Assembly: GCF_009727055.1 (NCBI RefSeq)
Contig: NC_052349.1
Span: 32,259,997-32,323,996, forward strand
Direction: 5' to 3'
DNA from: Benincasa hispida
Lineage: Eukaryota > Streptophyta > Magnoliopsida > Cucurbitales > Cucurbitaceae
Length of the DNA stretch: 64,000 nt
Part shown: piece after piece, positions 23,136-34,217 of the stretch
How the letters are laid out: every line of letters begins with the position of its first letter
Position numbering within the stretch: the first letter of the stretch is position 1
Position numbers and translations under genes: made by a program
Notes under the pieces: model-generated
The model's database searches: none
Told to the model about the DNA's origin: nothing
What the model saw: only the letters and a program-made list of their open reading frames with translations

Positions 23136-24612
23136 ATGTCGGGTCTGGTACACAACATTGCATAAATTAAGCTTCATACAGCTGAAGCATGGGGAATCTA
23201 TCTCATCTCCTCAACTTCTTGATGTGTCTTAGGACATTGATCCTTAGACAAAACGATTCCATGCCTGAAGGGTAACAAACACCTCTTAGAATCCTACATC
23301 CTGTATTTTATCAACATTTGATCGATGTACGATGCCTGAAACAGGGCTAACCGTTTGTTCTTACGATCCCGAATGATCTAGATCCCTAGAACAAACTGTG
23401 CCTCACCCAAATCTTTCATTTGGAACTGGGCAGCTAGCTATTTCTTAATATCAGTCAAATACCCTACATCATTCCCAACGAGGAGGATATCATCCACATA
23501 CAGTACCAGAAAAGCTATTGAGCTATTGATGATCTTCTTGCAAACACAAGGCTCATCAATGTTATGACCAAAGCTAAACGACTTTATAGTAGTGTCAAAT
23601 CTGATGTTCCAAGATCTAGATGTTGTTTCAGCCCGTAAATGGACCTATTAAGCTTGCAAACTCTTTACTCTTGATCTGGAACTATGAACCCCTCTGGTTG
23701 AGTCATATAGATGGTCTCTTCAAGATTACCATTAAGAAAGGTAGTCTTGACGTCCATTTTCCATATTTCATAATCATAAAATGTGACTATGGACAGGAGA
23801 ATCCGGATAGACTTGAGCATGACAACAGGTGAGAAAGTTTCATCATAGTCAACTCCTCAACCTGGGTATAATCTTTGCCATGAGTCTAGTCTTAAAAGTT
23901 TGCACCTTTCCATCTACACCTCTCTTTCACTTAAAGATCCACTTACACCAAAGGTTTTACCCCATTAGGTGGATCAACAAGCTCTCAGACGTTATTAAAG
24001 TACATAGACTCCATTTCCTAGTTCATGGCTTTAACCCATTCATCTTTGTCAATATCTTCCATTGCTTTATTAAAAAACAATGGATCCTCGACCCCATCAT
24101 TTGAAATGACGTTTTGGGCTTCAATCAAACCCATGTAGCAATCCTGTGGGTTTATAACCCTCCCACTACGTCGAGGCAATCTCAACTCTTGAGCTGGTTG
24201 ACTAGACGTTCCGACCTCAACAACTCTTGTTGATCTGTCAGCTTGTTCAACAACTCTTGTTGAACCCTTAACAGTCTCAATCTCACTAGAGATCTCATGC
24301 AAAACGAGCTTACTTTGTGGCTTATGATCCCTTATGTGGTCTTCTTCCAAGAAGATAGCATTTATAGAAACAAACACTTTGTTCTCACTCGGATCATAGA
24401 AGTATCCACCTCTCGTTTCCTTGGGGTAGCCTACAAAGAGGCAAACCTTCGTACGCAGTTCTAACTTTTTGGGTTAGTCATTAGCACATGTGTCAGACAG
24501 CTCTAAATCCTGAAGTGGTGTAAACTACCTTTACAGCCTCTCCATAACTCAAAAGGTGTTTAAGAAACACTTTTTGAGGGAACGTTATTCATGATATAGC
24601 ATGCAGTTTGAT
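23136..24612 (-). pseudogene. Copia pol remnant (integrase end, RT)
   Basis: Read on the minus strand from 24612: the end of integrase (YIMNNVPSKSVS, TPFELWRG, FVGYPKETRGGYFYDP), the linker with LRLPRRSGRVINPQDCY (24377-24018), then reverse transcriptase with DVKTAFLNG-type sequence damaged around 23740 and the catalytic motif YVDDILLVGND near 23480-23510, and finally the AMLCTRPDI block near 23140. Several TAG and TGA stops interrupt it. RNase H and the 3' end of the element are missing because LTR sequence starts at about 23135. Confidence 0.88.
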
Positions 24613-26945
24613 GTTCAAATTAACTGAGGACAATTATGCTACTTGGAAATCAAATCTGAACACAATACTGGTGATAGACGATTTGAGGTTCGTTTTGATA
24701 GAGGAGTTGTTGGATCGATATGGTAACCCTAGGGGGGGTGAATAAGGTTTAATTAAACTTTTTTTTTTCTAAATTAACCCAATTAAACTAATTAATACAC
24801 TTTTTATAAATAATAAGAAAAATTCAATTTATGCAACAAATAAGATGACAAAAATGTGACAATTTAATTCTATCAAATTTTAGCAAATAAATAAGAACAA
24901 ACTAAAACATATAATCAATTGCTTAAATTAATTACAAAAATAAAAAGGAAAGAGTTAGAGAAGAAGACACCATAATTTTTATAGTGGTTCGGTCAAACTC
25001 GACCTACTTCACTCCCCAAGCGCCTCTTGGGAATTTGAATAAAATCTTTCTGACACTTTCCACAGATTAAAGCCCAACTGTTACACCACCGCTTCTTTTA
25101 CGGGTTCAAGAGAAAATCCGATCCTTTCCACGGTTTAAGATCAAACCGTTACAAATGTTAGAATTTTTTAAGAACACAATACAATTCTCAATAGAGTGGA
25201 TTTACAAGTTTAAGTACTCAACAAGTTTATCCTCACAATACAATAACACTCTCTCAAGAATAAGATGAAAAGAAAAAAATTGGGAACTTAGAGAGAGCAA
25301 CAATGGAACTTTTGAGTTTTGGAGGATTATGAAATGTAAAATTTGTTGGTTTTAAAATTTGGAGAGGAAGATGGTTTATATAGAGATGGAAAAATTTTTA
25401 GAAACCACAATTAATTTGGACCATTGGATTTTGGAAAAGAAAAATCAATGGTGGAGATTTTAAACTAAACTAGTCATTAGATACAAACAAAATATAATAT
25501 TAAATTCCTTTTCTTTTGAAATTCATTTTTTTAGAAAAATTAATCCAAAAAATTTAAAAACATATCATGTGTCAAAAACTAGCCGTTAGACACAAACATT
25601 AAATAATATTAAATTCATTTCTTTCTAAATTCATTCTTTTTAAAGCCAATCAAAAATAAAAAACATACCATGTGTAAAAAACTAGCCGTTAGACACAAAC
25701 ATAAAACAATATTAAATTTATTTTCCTTTTAAATTTCTTTTTTAATTTCAATTTTTTAATTTTAAATCAATCCAAAAATCAAAAGTCCATCATATGTTAA
25801 TCTCTTAATGATCCACCATTTAACCAATATGCTACCACATGTTTATTTGCAAATGATCTGGTTATGCCACGTCATCCACCACGGTATTTTCTCTATAGAC
25901 TTGTCTCGGTCATATCGGCTTCGTTTTAGCTCCGATTTAAGTGATTCAAGAGGTCTTGGAATCGTTGTTTCGAGCTCTTTGCTATGGACATATTAAAACA
26001 CTAATATTTTTAGTAAAAAATTGAGTTTGTTATCATCAAAACATTTATTAATTAATTAATTTGAGATTAAGGGCCAAAAAGCCAACAGGAGTGTCCTTCC
26101 ATCCCTAGCTCAATGAAAAGTGAACTATTCGAGAAGCATACGACAAATGGATGAAGGCAAATAAAAAAGCCCGTGCTTATATTCTTGCCAGCATATTTGA
26201 TGGTCTGGCTAAAAAACACAAAAGCATGTATACTGCCAAAGAGATTATGGAATCTCTACATGGAATGTTTGGACATCCGTCATTCTCCCTGAGGCATGAT
26301 GCTATCAAATATGTTTAAAACCGTCGAATAAAAGAAGAGACCTCTGTTAGAGAACATGTTCTGGACATGATGGTCCATTTCAATGTGGTAGAGGTAAAGG
26401 GAGCTGTCGTAGATGAGAGGAGCCAAGTCGGTTTTATTCTAGAATATCTTCCATGTAGAGATTTCATGCCAATGCATTAATGAACAAGATAGAATACAAC
26501 CTGACTAGACTTCTGTACGAGTCACAGGCTTTTCAGTCCATTTTAAAAAGAAAATGACAAGTAGCGGAGGTAAATGTTGTCGCTACTAAGAAAAGAGGAT
26601 CGTCCTCTAAAAGGTCTGATATTGCTTCTTCTTCTAAGAATAAGTGTATTCCTGTGAAGAATAACAAGGGGAAAGGGAAAAAGAAAACTTCTATTGGCCG
26701 CAAAGGCAAGGCAAAAGCTGTAGACAAAGGAAAATATTTCTATTGTAGAAGGACGGGCACTGGAAAAGGAACTACCCATAATACCTGGCAAAGAAAATAG
26801 CGGAGAAAACAAAACAAGGAAACTAGATCCTGAGGATTGCTTACAATTAGATAGTACTCAAGTTTGTGAACATGGGAGAATATCTCAGAAAGACAAGTGG
26901 GAGATTTTGGAGTTGCAGACAAAAGATGAATCTGGTTACTTTTGT
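24613..26945 (+). pseudogene. Copia gag remnant, split by a solo LTR
   Basis: The first piece (24613-24707) encodes KLTEDNYATWKSNLNTIL, typical of the Copia gag N-terminus. After the LTR insertion it resumes at 26088 with YDKWMKANKKARAYILASI, then SLHGMFGHPSFSLRHDAIKY and SVREHVLDMMVHF. A Lys-rich stretch and a damaged zinc-knuckle follow near 26700-26800. Its strand is opposite to the Copia pol piece ending at 24612, so the two do not form one reading unit. Confidence 0.87.
24708..26087. mobile_element. Solo LTR in Copia gag, target duplication GGAGT
   Basis: The inserted sequence begins TGTTGGATCG and ends AAAGCCAACA, a perfect TGTTGG/CCAACA terminal pair. GGAGT occurs directly before (24703-24707) and after (26088-26092), a 5-bp target duplication. 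The gag reading resumes across it. No coding sequence or primer-binding site lies inside. A GTGGTTCGGTC phrase near 24983 recalls LTRs of plant Copia elements. Length 1380 bp. Confidence 0.9.
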
Positions 26946-27254
26946 TAATGTAATAAAAGTTGTGTTATCTTTTGTAAAGGTCATGTTGTATAAAATCTTT
27001 TGTTATAAATGAAATGTTCATTAGCAAAAGTTATATTTGTTCTACTATAAAGCAACTTTTGTTAAAACCAACCAAGTTCAAGGCCATTTCAAATATTTAG
27101 ATATTTAACGGCTGAAAAACAATAAGGCAATTTCGGTCAATATCGAGTGCGTGAAGCTACGCGCTTCTCTCTATAGGGTTGACTTCATCGGGTGATTTCG
27201 AGGAGGGGTTGTCCGTTAGCCGTCCGAGTTGTTCTGTATGGGAGGTTTGCTTCA

Positions 27255-29290
27255 ATGGTTAGGAAACACTCTCCATTGCGTTTAAAGGACAAGAATGTTG
27301 CTCGACCAATGCACCAACCGCACCAAATGCTCAAATTAGAGAGTGTTGATTTAAAGGTGAATTCGGTGGTGTCTGGTGAATCTAATTTGAACTTGTGTGA
27401 TGAAGGAGGCGGCGATCTGAGGGAGCATTCGGGGAGGCAACAGGATGTCGATGCTGATGATGGGCTTGAGATTGATGCAGATTTCTGGTGTTTGGATAAG
27501 AGTTACGATAGTGTAGTGACGACGGTTGTCGAACGGTTGAAAAAGGACGAAGGAGACCTAGATTCGGTGAACCAGGCTTTCGGTTTGGTTCAAGGGAGGG
27601 TTCAGCACATGGGTGGAGTTAGGCTTCAGGGGTATGGTGGGCTTTTGAAGGCCCAAGGGCCAAGCATTTTGAGTGGAGGGCAGCTGAAAAGTGGAAGCCG
27701 GGTGGAGTGTGGGGTTGGATCGGGTGGATGGGGACGCGCCTACTGGGCTGAAGGTTAACGATGTGGCTAAAAGTAGAGTTTGGATTGGGTCGGTTGTGAA
27801 TGGCGAAGGAGAGGCTGATGGGCTGGGTGGGCTGAAGTTAGTGGGCTAGGTATTGGGGATGCTTTTTTGCATAAGGGGGTTGAAGTTGTGGGCCGTAAGG
27901 TGGGGGCTGGCACTGGAAGTGGGGTTGAGAGTGGGTTATTTCTGGAGGATGGAATCGAGATTGAAGGGGTTGTTGTTGAGGGATGTGGGCCGAATAGGGA
28001 AGTGGTTCCCGACAGAAATTTTGACGACCTATTTTGTCCACGTGAGGGTAGTGAAGCTGGTTCAAGAGGGGTTGGTTCACGGGCTGTTTGGAAACATAAA
28101 GTTGTTGGATCTAGTATTAGGGGAGTTGGTTTAAAAGGGAAAATTGTGGAAGGCTCTTTTTAGGTCCAATTTGAAACAAAATTCTGAATTCACTCCTCCG
28201 GTGGTTGAGAATGTCAGGGTTGTGGTGGAAACCTGTGAAAAGGTATTGTTTGATGGTATTAATATGTGGGAAACTTCGTTGGTTGGGTAGTTTGTGGATG
28301 CGAGGCTCCCCTTTTCAGTAATTTCTAGGCTTATTTAGAGGATATGGGTTTGTGTGGAGATGCCCTCTATTACACTGTTGGAGAATGGATTGATTATTTT
28401 TAAATTCCTCAAAATGGAGTTGTGTGATTGGGTGTTAGTAAATAGATCGTGGCATCTAGGTGGCAAGCCAATCTTATTTCAACAGTGGTCTCCAAGTATT
28501 ATTCCAGAAAACTTTGTTTTTAATTCTGTGCCAATTTGGATTAAATTAGCAAGGGTTCCTTTAGAGATGTGGACGGATAGGGGTTGGCAGTAATTGCTAG
28601 TGCGGAAGGAAGTCCGTAATTCTTGATGCTACTACTAGGAATAGGCGTCGTCTATCGTATACTAGAGTTTGTGTGGAAGTTGATGGCACCTCACTATTAC
28701 CTCCAATAGTTACTATTAGAATACGAGGTCAGGAAGTCATAGTCCCTGTAACATATGAGTGGAAACCTCGTAAGTGTGGTTGTTGTGGTTCTTTTGGACA
28801 TACCATTGAGTTGTGTGTAAAAGAGACCGTGGTGAATGATAATGATATGAGTATTGTGGTGGCTAGTGAGGGATGCATTGGGTAGGTAGGTGTTAGGGAG
28901 GAGGTCTCTACACCAGGGGGAAATGGAGGTGTCATTCACAGGGGTGGTACAGATGTCTGTGATGTACGATCACCTGGATTGGGTAGAGGTGGAGAAGGTG
29001 GTAATAAATTCACTCTAGTCAATCGTCGACATCAAGAGCGGACGGTTGGTTCCTCAGGTGCTAGTAGAAATGTTTGAGGGTCCCCAGGAATTACAAGGTT
29101 TGTTAAGCATGTCGTTAAACATAATCAGTTTGATATTCTGAGGGAAGAGGGGGATGATTATCTTGTGTTGGCTATTGTGCAGCCTGACTCTGATCTGTTG
29201 GGTGTTATGGGTGTGTCTAGTGCAATTACAGGTAAAAGGCTTGTGGGTGGTGGCAGTAGAGACCTTTCGTCAGTATCATTATCTGGTGCT
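27255..29290 (+). pseudogene. LINE ORF1 (DUF4283-like, zinc knuckle) remnant
   Basis: The first ATG, at 27255, opens a frame rich in Gly and Val. The conserved region follows at 28354-28900: SITLLENGLIIFKF, WHLGGKPILFQQWSPS, FVFNSVPIWIKL and the knuckle YEWKPRKCGCCGSFGHTIEL, which carries CX2CX4HX4C. This is the nucleic-acid-binding gag-like protein of plant L1 elements. Stops at several places (for example near 28290, 28337 and 28884) are TAG where the frame suggests CAG. Confidence 0.85.
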
Positions 29291-32200
29291 CCTAGAATGT
29301 AAGGGGTTTGAATGATCCTATTAAATGTAGAGTGGTGGCGATTCTTTTTGTTCTTCTTTTGTAAGTTTTTGTTGTCTTCTTGAGACTAAGGTGCGTGTGG
29401 AGAATTTTGACTCTGTGTTTGGCAGATTTAGAGACTCTTAGAGTTGTGTGTGTAGCTATAGCCCTAAAGGTGTGAAGCGTATTTGGGTGATGTGGAAGAA
29501 GAATCTGTATAACTTCTCTCCTGAGATAATTGATGGTCAATGCATCGTAGGTTGTTTCAGAGCGTTGACTTCTATTCATATTGTGAATGTGGCTGCGGTT
29601 TATGCCTCTAATAATGTTTCTGAAAGGCGTGCTCTTTGGAGGTCGTTGGTTGATATTTGTTCTAATTGGCAAATTAGAGGGGCAGTTATAGGTGACTTTA
29701 ATGATATTCGTAATTCTTCAGAAGCTTATGGGGGTAATCCCTGTATGGGGAGTTAGAGAAGTTTGACAGGGCTATTTTTGAGGTCGATCTAGTGGAATTG
29801 AGTGTTCAGAGGAACTGGTTTACATGGACGAGTAAGGTTAAGGGAGCTGGTATTTTGCGCAACCTAGATAGGTTCTTAGCGAATGAGTTGTGGACTGATC
29901 ATGGCCCTCATACTGAGGTTACAGTGAAGCCGTGGGGGATTTTTTTATCATAGCCCCATTTTGGTTTCCATTGATGGTTGTGTTACTCTGTCGCTTTCCA
30001 TGTTTTGGTATTTTAATCATTAGGTTAATTCTGTTGATTTCATGGATTTCATTACCTTTGTTTGGAAGACGCATTCTGGAGTGTCCCCTTTGGTTAGTTT
30101 GATGAAAAATTTGAAGGCATTAAAGTCGATGTTTCGTTTTACTTTTGGTTAGCGTATTGAAGGCTTAAGATGTTTGACGCGGGAGGCCAGAGGTAAGATG
30201 GAGTATGCTCAGGCTATTGTGGAATGTGACCTTTCTTTTGAGGTTTTGATTGGTGAGGCTGCCTCAGCGACTGAGGAGTTTTAGAGGTTAGCGAGATTGG
30301 AGGAGGCTTTGCTTCGTCAGAAGTATCGTGTTCGTTGAAGCTGGGGGACCAGAACATGTCGTTCTTTCATCGGTTTGTTTGGCCGCAGTGGGTGAAGAAT
30401 GATTTATTCTTAGTGAATGCTTCTAATGGGATATGTCATTCGTCTCATAATAGGGTGGCGGATGTGGCTGTTAAATACTTTAGTGGGAGTTTAGGGTCGC
30501 AAAAGTTGGGGAATAGAGACCTGACGGCCCAGATTGATGAGATCATGCATTTTCAGTGGCCTGATGAGTGTATTAGGGACATTTGTAGTTCTGTTACTTA
30601 GGAGAAGGTTCATAATGCCCTGTTTTCAATGAAATCAGAGAAAGCTCCTAGCCCGGATGGTTATCCTGTGGAGTTTTATAAATCTGTTTGGAGTGTGGTT
30701 GGAGAGGATTTTTGCTCGGCTGTGCGCTATTTCTTTGATACGTGTTATCTTTCCCATGGGGTAAATTCCACGACTCTTACCCTAATCCCTAAACATTCTG
30801 ATGCGGATCACATGGAGGATTTTCGCCCGATTGTTTGCTGTAATGTGGTGTATAAATGTAATTTTAAAGTGATTGCTGACAGACTTCGTGGGTGTTTCAG
30901 TGGGAACTAGTCAGCATTTGTGCAGGGGCAATGTGTCACTGATAATATTCTATTGTGCCAATAGCTTGTTGAGGGTATCAGCTTGATAGGGGTAAACCTC
31001 GTTGTGCGCTGAAGGTGGACCTTCATAAGGCCTATGACTCTGTTAATTGGGATTTTTTGTTTGGTGTTCTTTTGGCCATTGGTACTCCTTTGAAGTTTGT
31101 AAGTTGGATTCGTGCCTATGTTACTTCCCTTTTTTTCTCTATGATGATTAATGGTTCTCTTGAGGGGTACTTTCCTGGTAGGACAGGGTTAAGACAGAGG
31201 GATCCTTTGTCCTCATTCTTGTTTGTGATGGTTATGGAGGTCTTATCTCGTATGCCGAATAACCCTCCGCCTTCCTTTGTGTTTCATCATTAGTGTGAAA
31301 AGGTGAGGTTGACTAATTTGTCGTTTGCTGATGACCTCCTGATTTTTTGTGCGGCTGATCCTGGATCGTTGAGTTTTGTGAATCTAGTATTGAGTTAGTT
31401 TGCGTTGTTATCCGAGTTGATGGCTAATGTGAGTAAGAGCTTTATGTTTGTGGTTGGTGTTTCTGGTGATGTAGCTAGGGAGTTGGCTAGGAGTATGGGG
31501 TTTGCTCTTGGGTCCTTGCATGTTCGGTATCTTGGGCTTCCTTTCTTGTCGGGTAGGTTGAAGGCTACGGATTGTGCCCTCTTGATTCAGAAGATTATTG
31601 CTCGGCTTAGGAGTTGGGTTGCGAGATCCCTTTCCTTTGCAGGTCGTTTGCAATTGGTTCGATCGGTGTTGTAGAGTTTCCAGGTATATTTGTCTAGTGT
31701 GCTTGTGTTGCCTGGTTCTGTTGCTCACGAGGTTGATTGTATTTTACGGGCTTACTTGTGGAGAGGGCGGACTGATAGTAGGGGATATGCATGTTGCTTG
31801 GGATGAGGTCTGTTTGCCAAAAGATGAAGGGGGTTTGGGTATCCATCATACTTCCTCCTGGAATGTGGCAGCTATTTTGAAATTGTTGTGGTTATTGTTG
31901 GTGCGGTCTGGCTTCTTATGGGTTGCATGGATGGAGGAGTATGTGCTTCGGGGTTGTTCGTTATGGGCAATTCGTATTGAGATGGGGCGGTTCTGGTGTT
32001 TGAGGGCGATTTTACGCTATTATGATGGGCTTAAGCCGTTTGTCAGAATACAGATTGGTAATGGGTGAAGATGCTTTGTTTGGTGGGATCCATGGTTGCC
32101 TGTAGGGTCCATTTTCGAGATTTATGGGGATCGCGTGATTAATGATGTTGCCAGCTGTCGTGAGGCTAGACTATCGGATTTTTTATTTGTTGATGGTTGC

Positions 32201-33040
32201 TGGCTTTGGCCGTCGGTTTCTTGGAAACTTCTTGAATTGTGGGGTTTGGTTCAGGATATGAAGCCGAGGGTGAGTGGGGAGGATTGTTAAGTTTGGGTTC
32301 CAAGTGATAATGGTCATTTTACTGTTGCTAGTGCTTGGGAGAGTCTGCGTCCGAGACATCATAGAGTGCCCTGGGCTCATCTAGTTCTGTCTAGGGGTAA
32401 TATTCCGAGGCATTCCTTCTGAGTTTGGCTGGCGGTGAAGGATATATTAAGTACTCGGGATTGGTTTATGAGGTGGGATCGAACGGTGGATGCTGCCTAT
32501 CTGTTTTTTGTTTGGTGGGGTGGAGTCTCAAAATCATTTGTTTTTCGATTGTGTATTTGGGAGTGAGGTCTGGGAGGGTTTGTTGCGTCTGTTGGGTTTA
32601 TCTCATCGGGTTGCTAGGTGGGATGTGGAGTTGAGATGGGTGTGTCGGATGGGGTCAGGTAAGCGTGTTCAGAGTAAGTTATTTTGAGCCTTCTGGTATG
32701 CATCAATTTATTATATTTGGCAGGAGAGAAATCGTTGGTTGCATGGCAGGCGTCCGCGATTATCGTCTTCTTTGTTACAGCTTATTGTCTCTATGGTCCT
32801 TGTGCGTGCTGTCTCTTAGCGGATTGATCTTCAGGGCCTCCTCTAGCTTGTTTGTTGTTCATTGTCTTTTACTTCCTCCTGGTTTCTATGGTTCTTTGAT
32901 TTTCCCCGGTGTGGGGTTTTTTATTATTATGTTTACCTTTAGATTGTGTTTGGTTTGTTCGTCTCTCTGTTTTTGGGTTATGCTGGTTTGGATTGGTTAT
33001 TTTGTGTCTTCCAGTCGTGCGTTATTTATGTAGGTGCTTT
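29291..33040 (+). pseudogene. LINE ORF2 (endonuclease-reverse transcriptase) remnant
   Basis: Endonuclease: NVRGLNDPIKCRVV near 29295 at the N-terminus, then VNVAAVYASNN and VIGDFNDIRNSSEAYGG (29580-29740). Reverse transcriptase: SEKAPSPDGYPVEFYK, STTLTLIPKHSDADHMEDF, LHKAYDSVNWDFL, GLRQRDPLSSFLFV and the catalytic FADDLLIFC near 31324. C-terminal region: YLGLPFLSGR, then DNGHFTVASAWESL and a Cys/His-poor zinc-binding remnant to about 32700. About a dozen stops and several frameshifts make it inactive. Confidence 0.9.
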
Positions 33041-33126
33041 GTTTGTTGTGGTGCCTTGATCCTAGGCTGTGGGATCCCTCTTATTGTTTTATAATAATAT
33101 TGCCTATTCAAAAAAAAAAAAAAAAA

Positions 33127-34217
33127 GGCAAATAGTTATGTTTACCTAAATGATAAATTTAGAACACTTGAAAGATTCAAGATGTATAAAACTTGTTAGG
33201 TAAAATAGTTGAAACACTTCGATTAGATTGAGGTAGAGAGTATAGAGGATCTGAGATTTCTAAGGCTATTATGATAGAACATGAAGTCCAGTGACAACTC
33301 TCTATACCTAAGTTGCCTTAATTGTTTTTTAACATCATTCCAATTTTAAGGTATTTCTGAAATTCCATATGAGATATGGAGAACTCATGAAAATTATTTA
33401 TATGTAAAAGATGTTTACAAAGTTTAGAAATCTGGAATAAATCGACACAAGTGTTAGTGTCGAACCCTTAAGTGTTGGAATGTCGTTCAGATGGCATGCC
33501 TATCTGTGTAGGTAATCCAAAAGTAGTATATTTAACAAGTAAGAGAAAATCAAGTGTTTGTGTTGCAAATGCTAAATTTTTCTGAAAAAGTGTATGAGAT
33601 CACCATGAATTGACTATTTCGGATAATAGAGAAGAAAAGACAAGCGAAAAGTAGCGAAGAGAGGCGTACATAAGAGAAAACCAGAAAAGAGAGGAACAAA
33701 GAAAGGAAAACGAACGTATAGAAATAGCAAAAGCCATCCGGCATGCGTATTTTTGATTTTCCAATGGATTTACATCTTTCATGTTTGGACAGGTCAAATA
33801 TATCTTACTCAAAGAGTTGAGGGTACCTCAATGTAGTGGAGGGGAATGTATGACATAGTGAAAACTTAAGTCATCAAGTCGTGATGATGGTATCGAGAAA
33901 CAAAAAGTTGTGGAAATAAGATGCATTTCCTACATTGTTTGAATAGAAGTCCACTGTATATTAATGTATTTACAGAGATCCTCTCGACTAAAGTGTTTAA
34001 GGATCTCCTAGTGAGATTAAGAGTATGAGTTATATAACTAAGGGAAAGTGGGAGAAAAACTCATGGGTATGTGATACTTAAGGATGGGTATGTATACCTA
34101 AAGGCAAACCATGGGTATGAAATGCCCTAGTTTATTGTATTTCTCAGTAAAATAAAAAACTCAACATTATGTATTCATATGTATGTTACCACTGGATTTT
34201 TAGTCTAAGTGAGAGTT
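33127..34217 (+). pseudogene. Copia integrase remnant and 3' end before LTR
   Basis: Directly after the LINE poly(A), fragments of Copia integrase can be read in shifting frames: SYVYLNDKFRTLERFKMYK near 33133 and SEISKAIMIEHEVQ-like sequence near 33255, then EIPYEIWRTHENYL near 33360 after a deletion. From about 33640 nothing coding is recognisable. The segment ends in a purine-rich AAGTGAGAGTTT, the polypurine tract expected before a Copia 3' LTR. It is probably the same plus-strand element as the gag piece at 24613-26945. Confidence 0.72.

Larger units (their letters stand above)
27126..33126 (+). mobile_element. L1-type LINE (non-LTR retrotransposon), inactive
   Basis: A near full-length element: 5' leader, ORF1 with a CCHC knuckle, ORF2 with endonuclease, reverse transcriptase and C-terminal zinc-binding region, and a 3' poly(A) of 17 A (33110-33126). 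It sits inside plus-strand Copia sequence between gag and integrase. The 5' boundary is approximate; AAGGCAA near 27122 and AAGGCAA after the poly(A) may be the target duplication. Nearly all stops are explained by C-to-T changes. Confidence 0.9.

Noticed and set aside
24018..24377. A separate small minus-strand gene
   Set aside because: It is the linker between integrase and reverse transcriptase of the Copia pol remnant.
32425..33094. Several separate small genes near the LINE 3' end
   Set aside because: They are frame fragments of one decayed LINE ORF2 and its 3' UTR.
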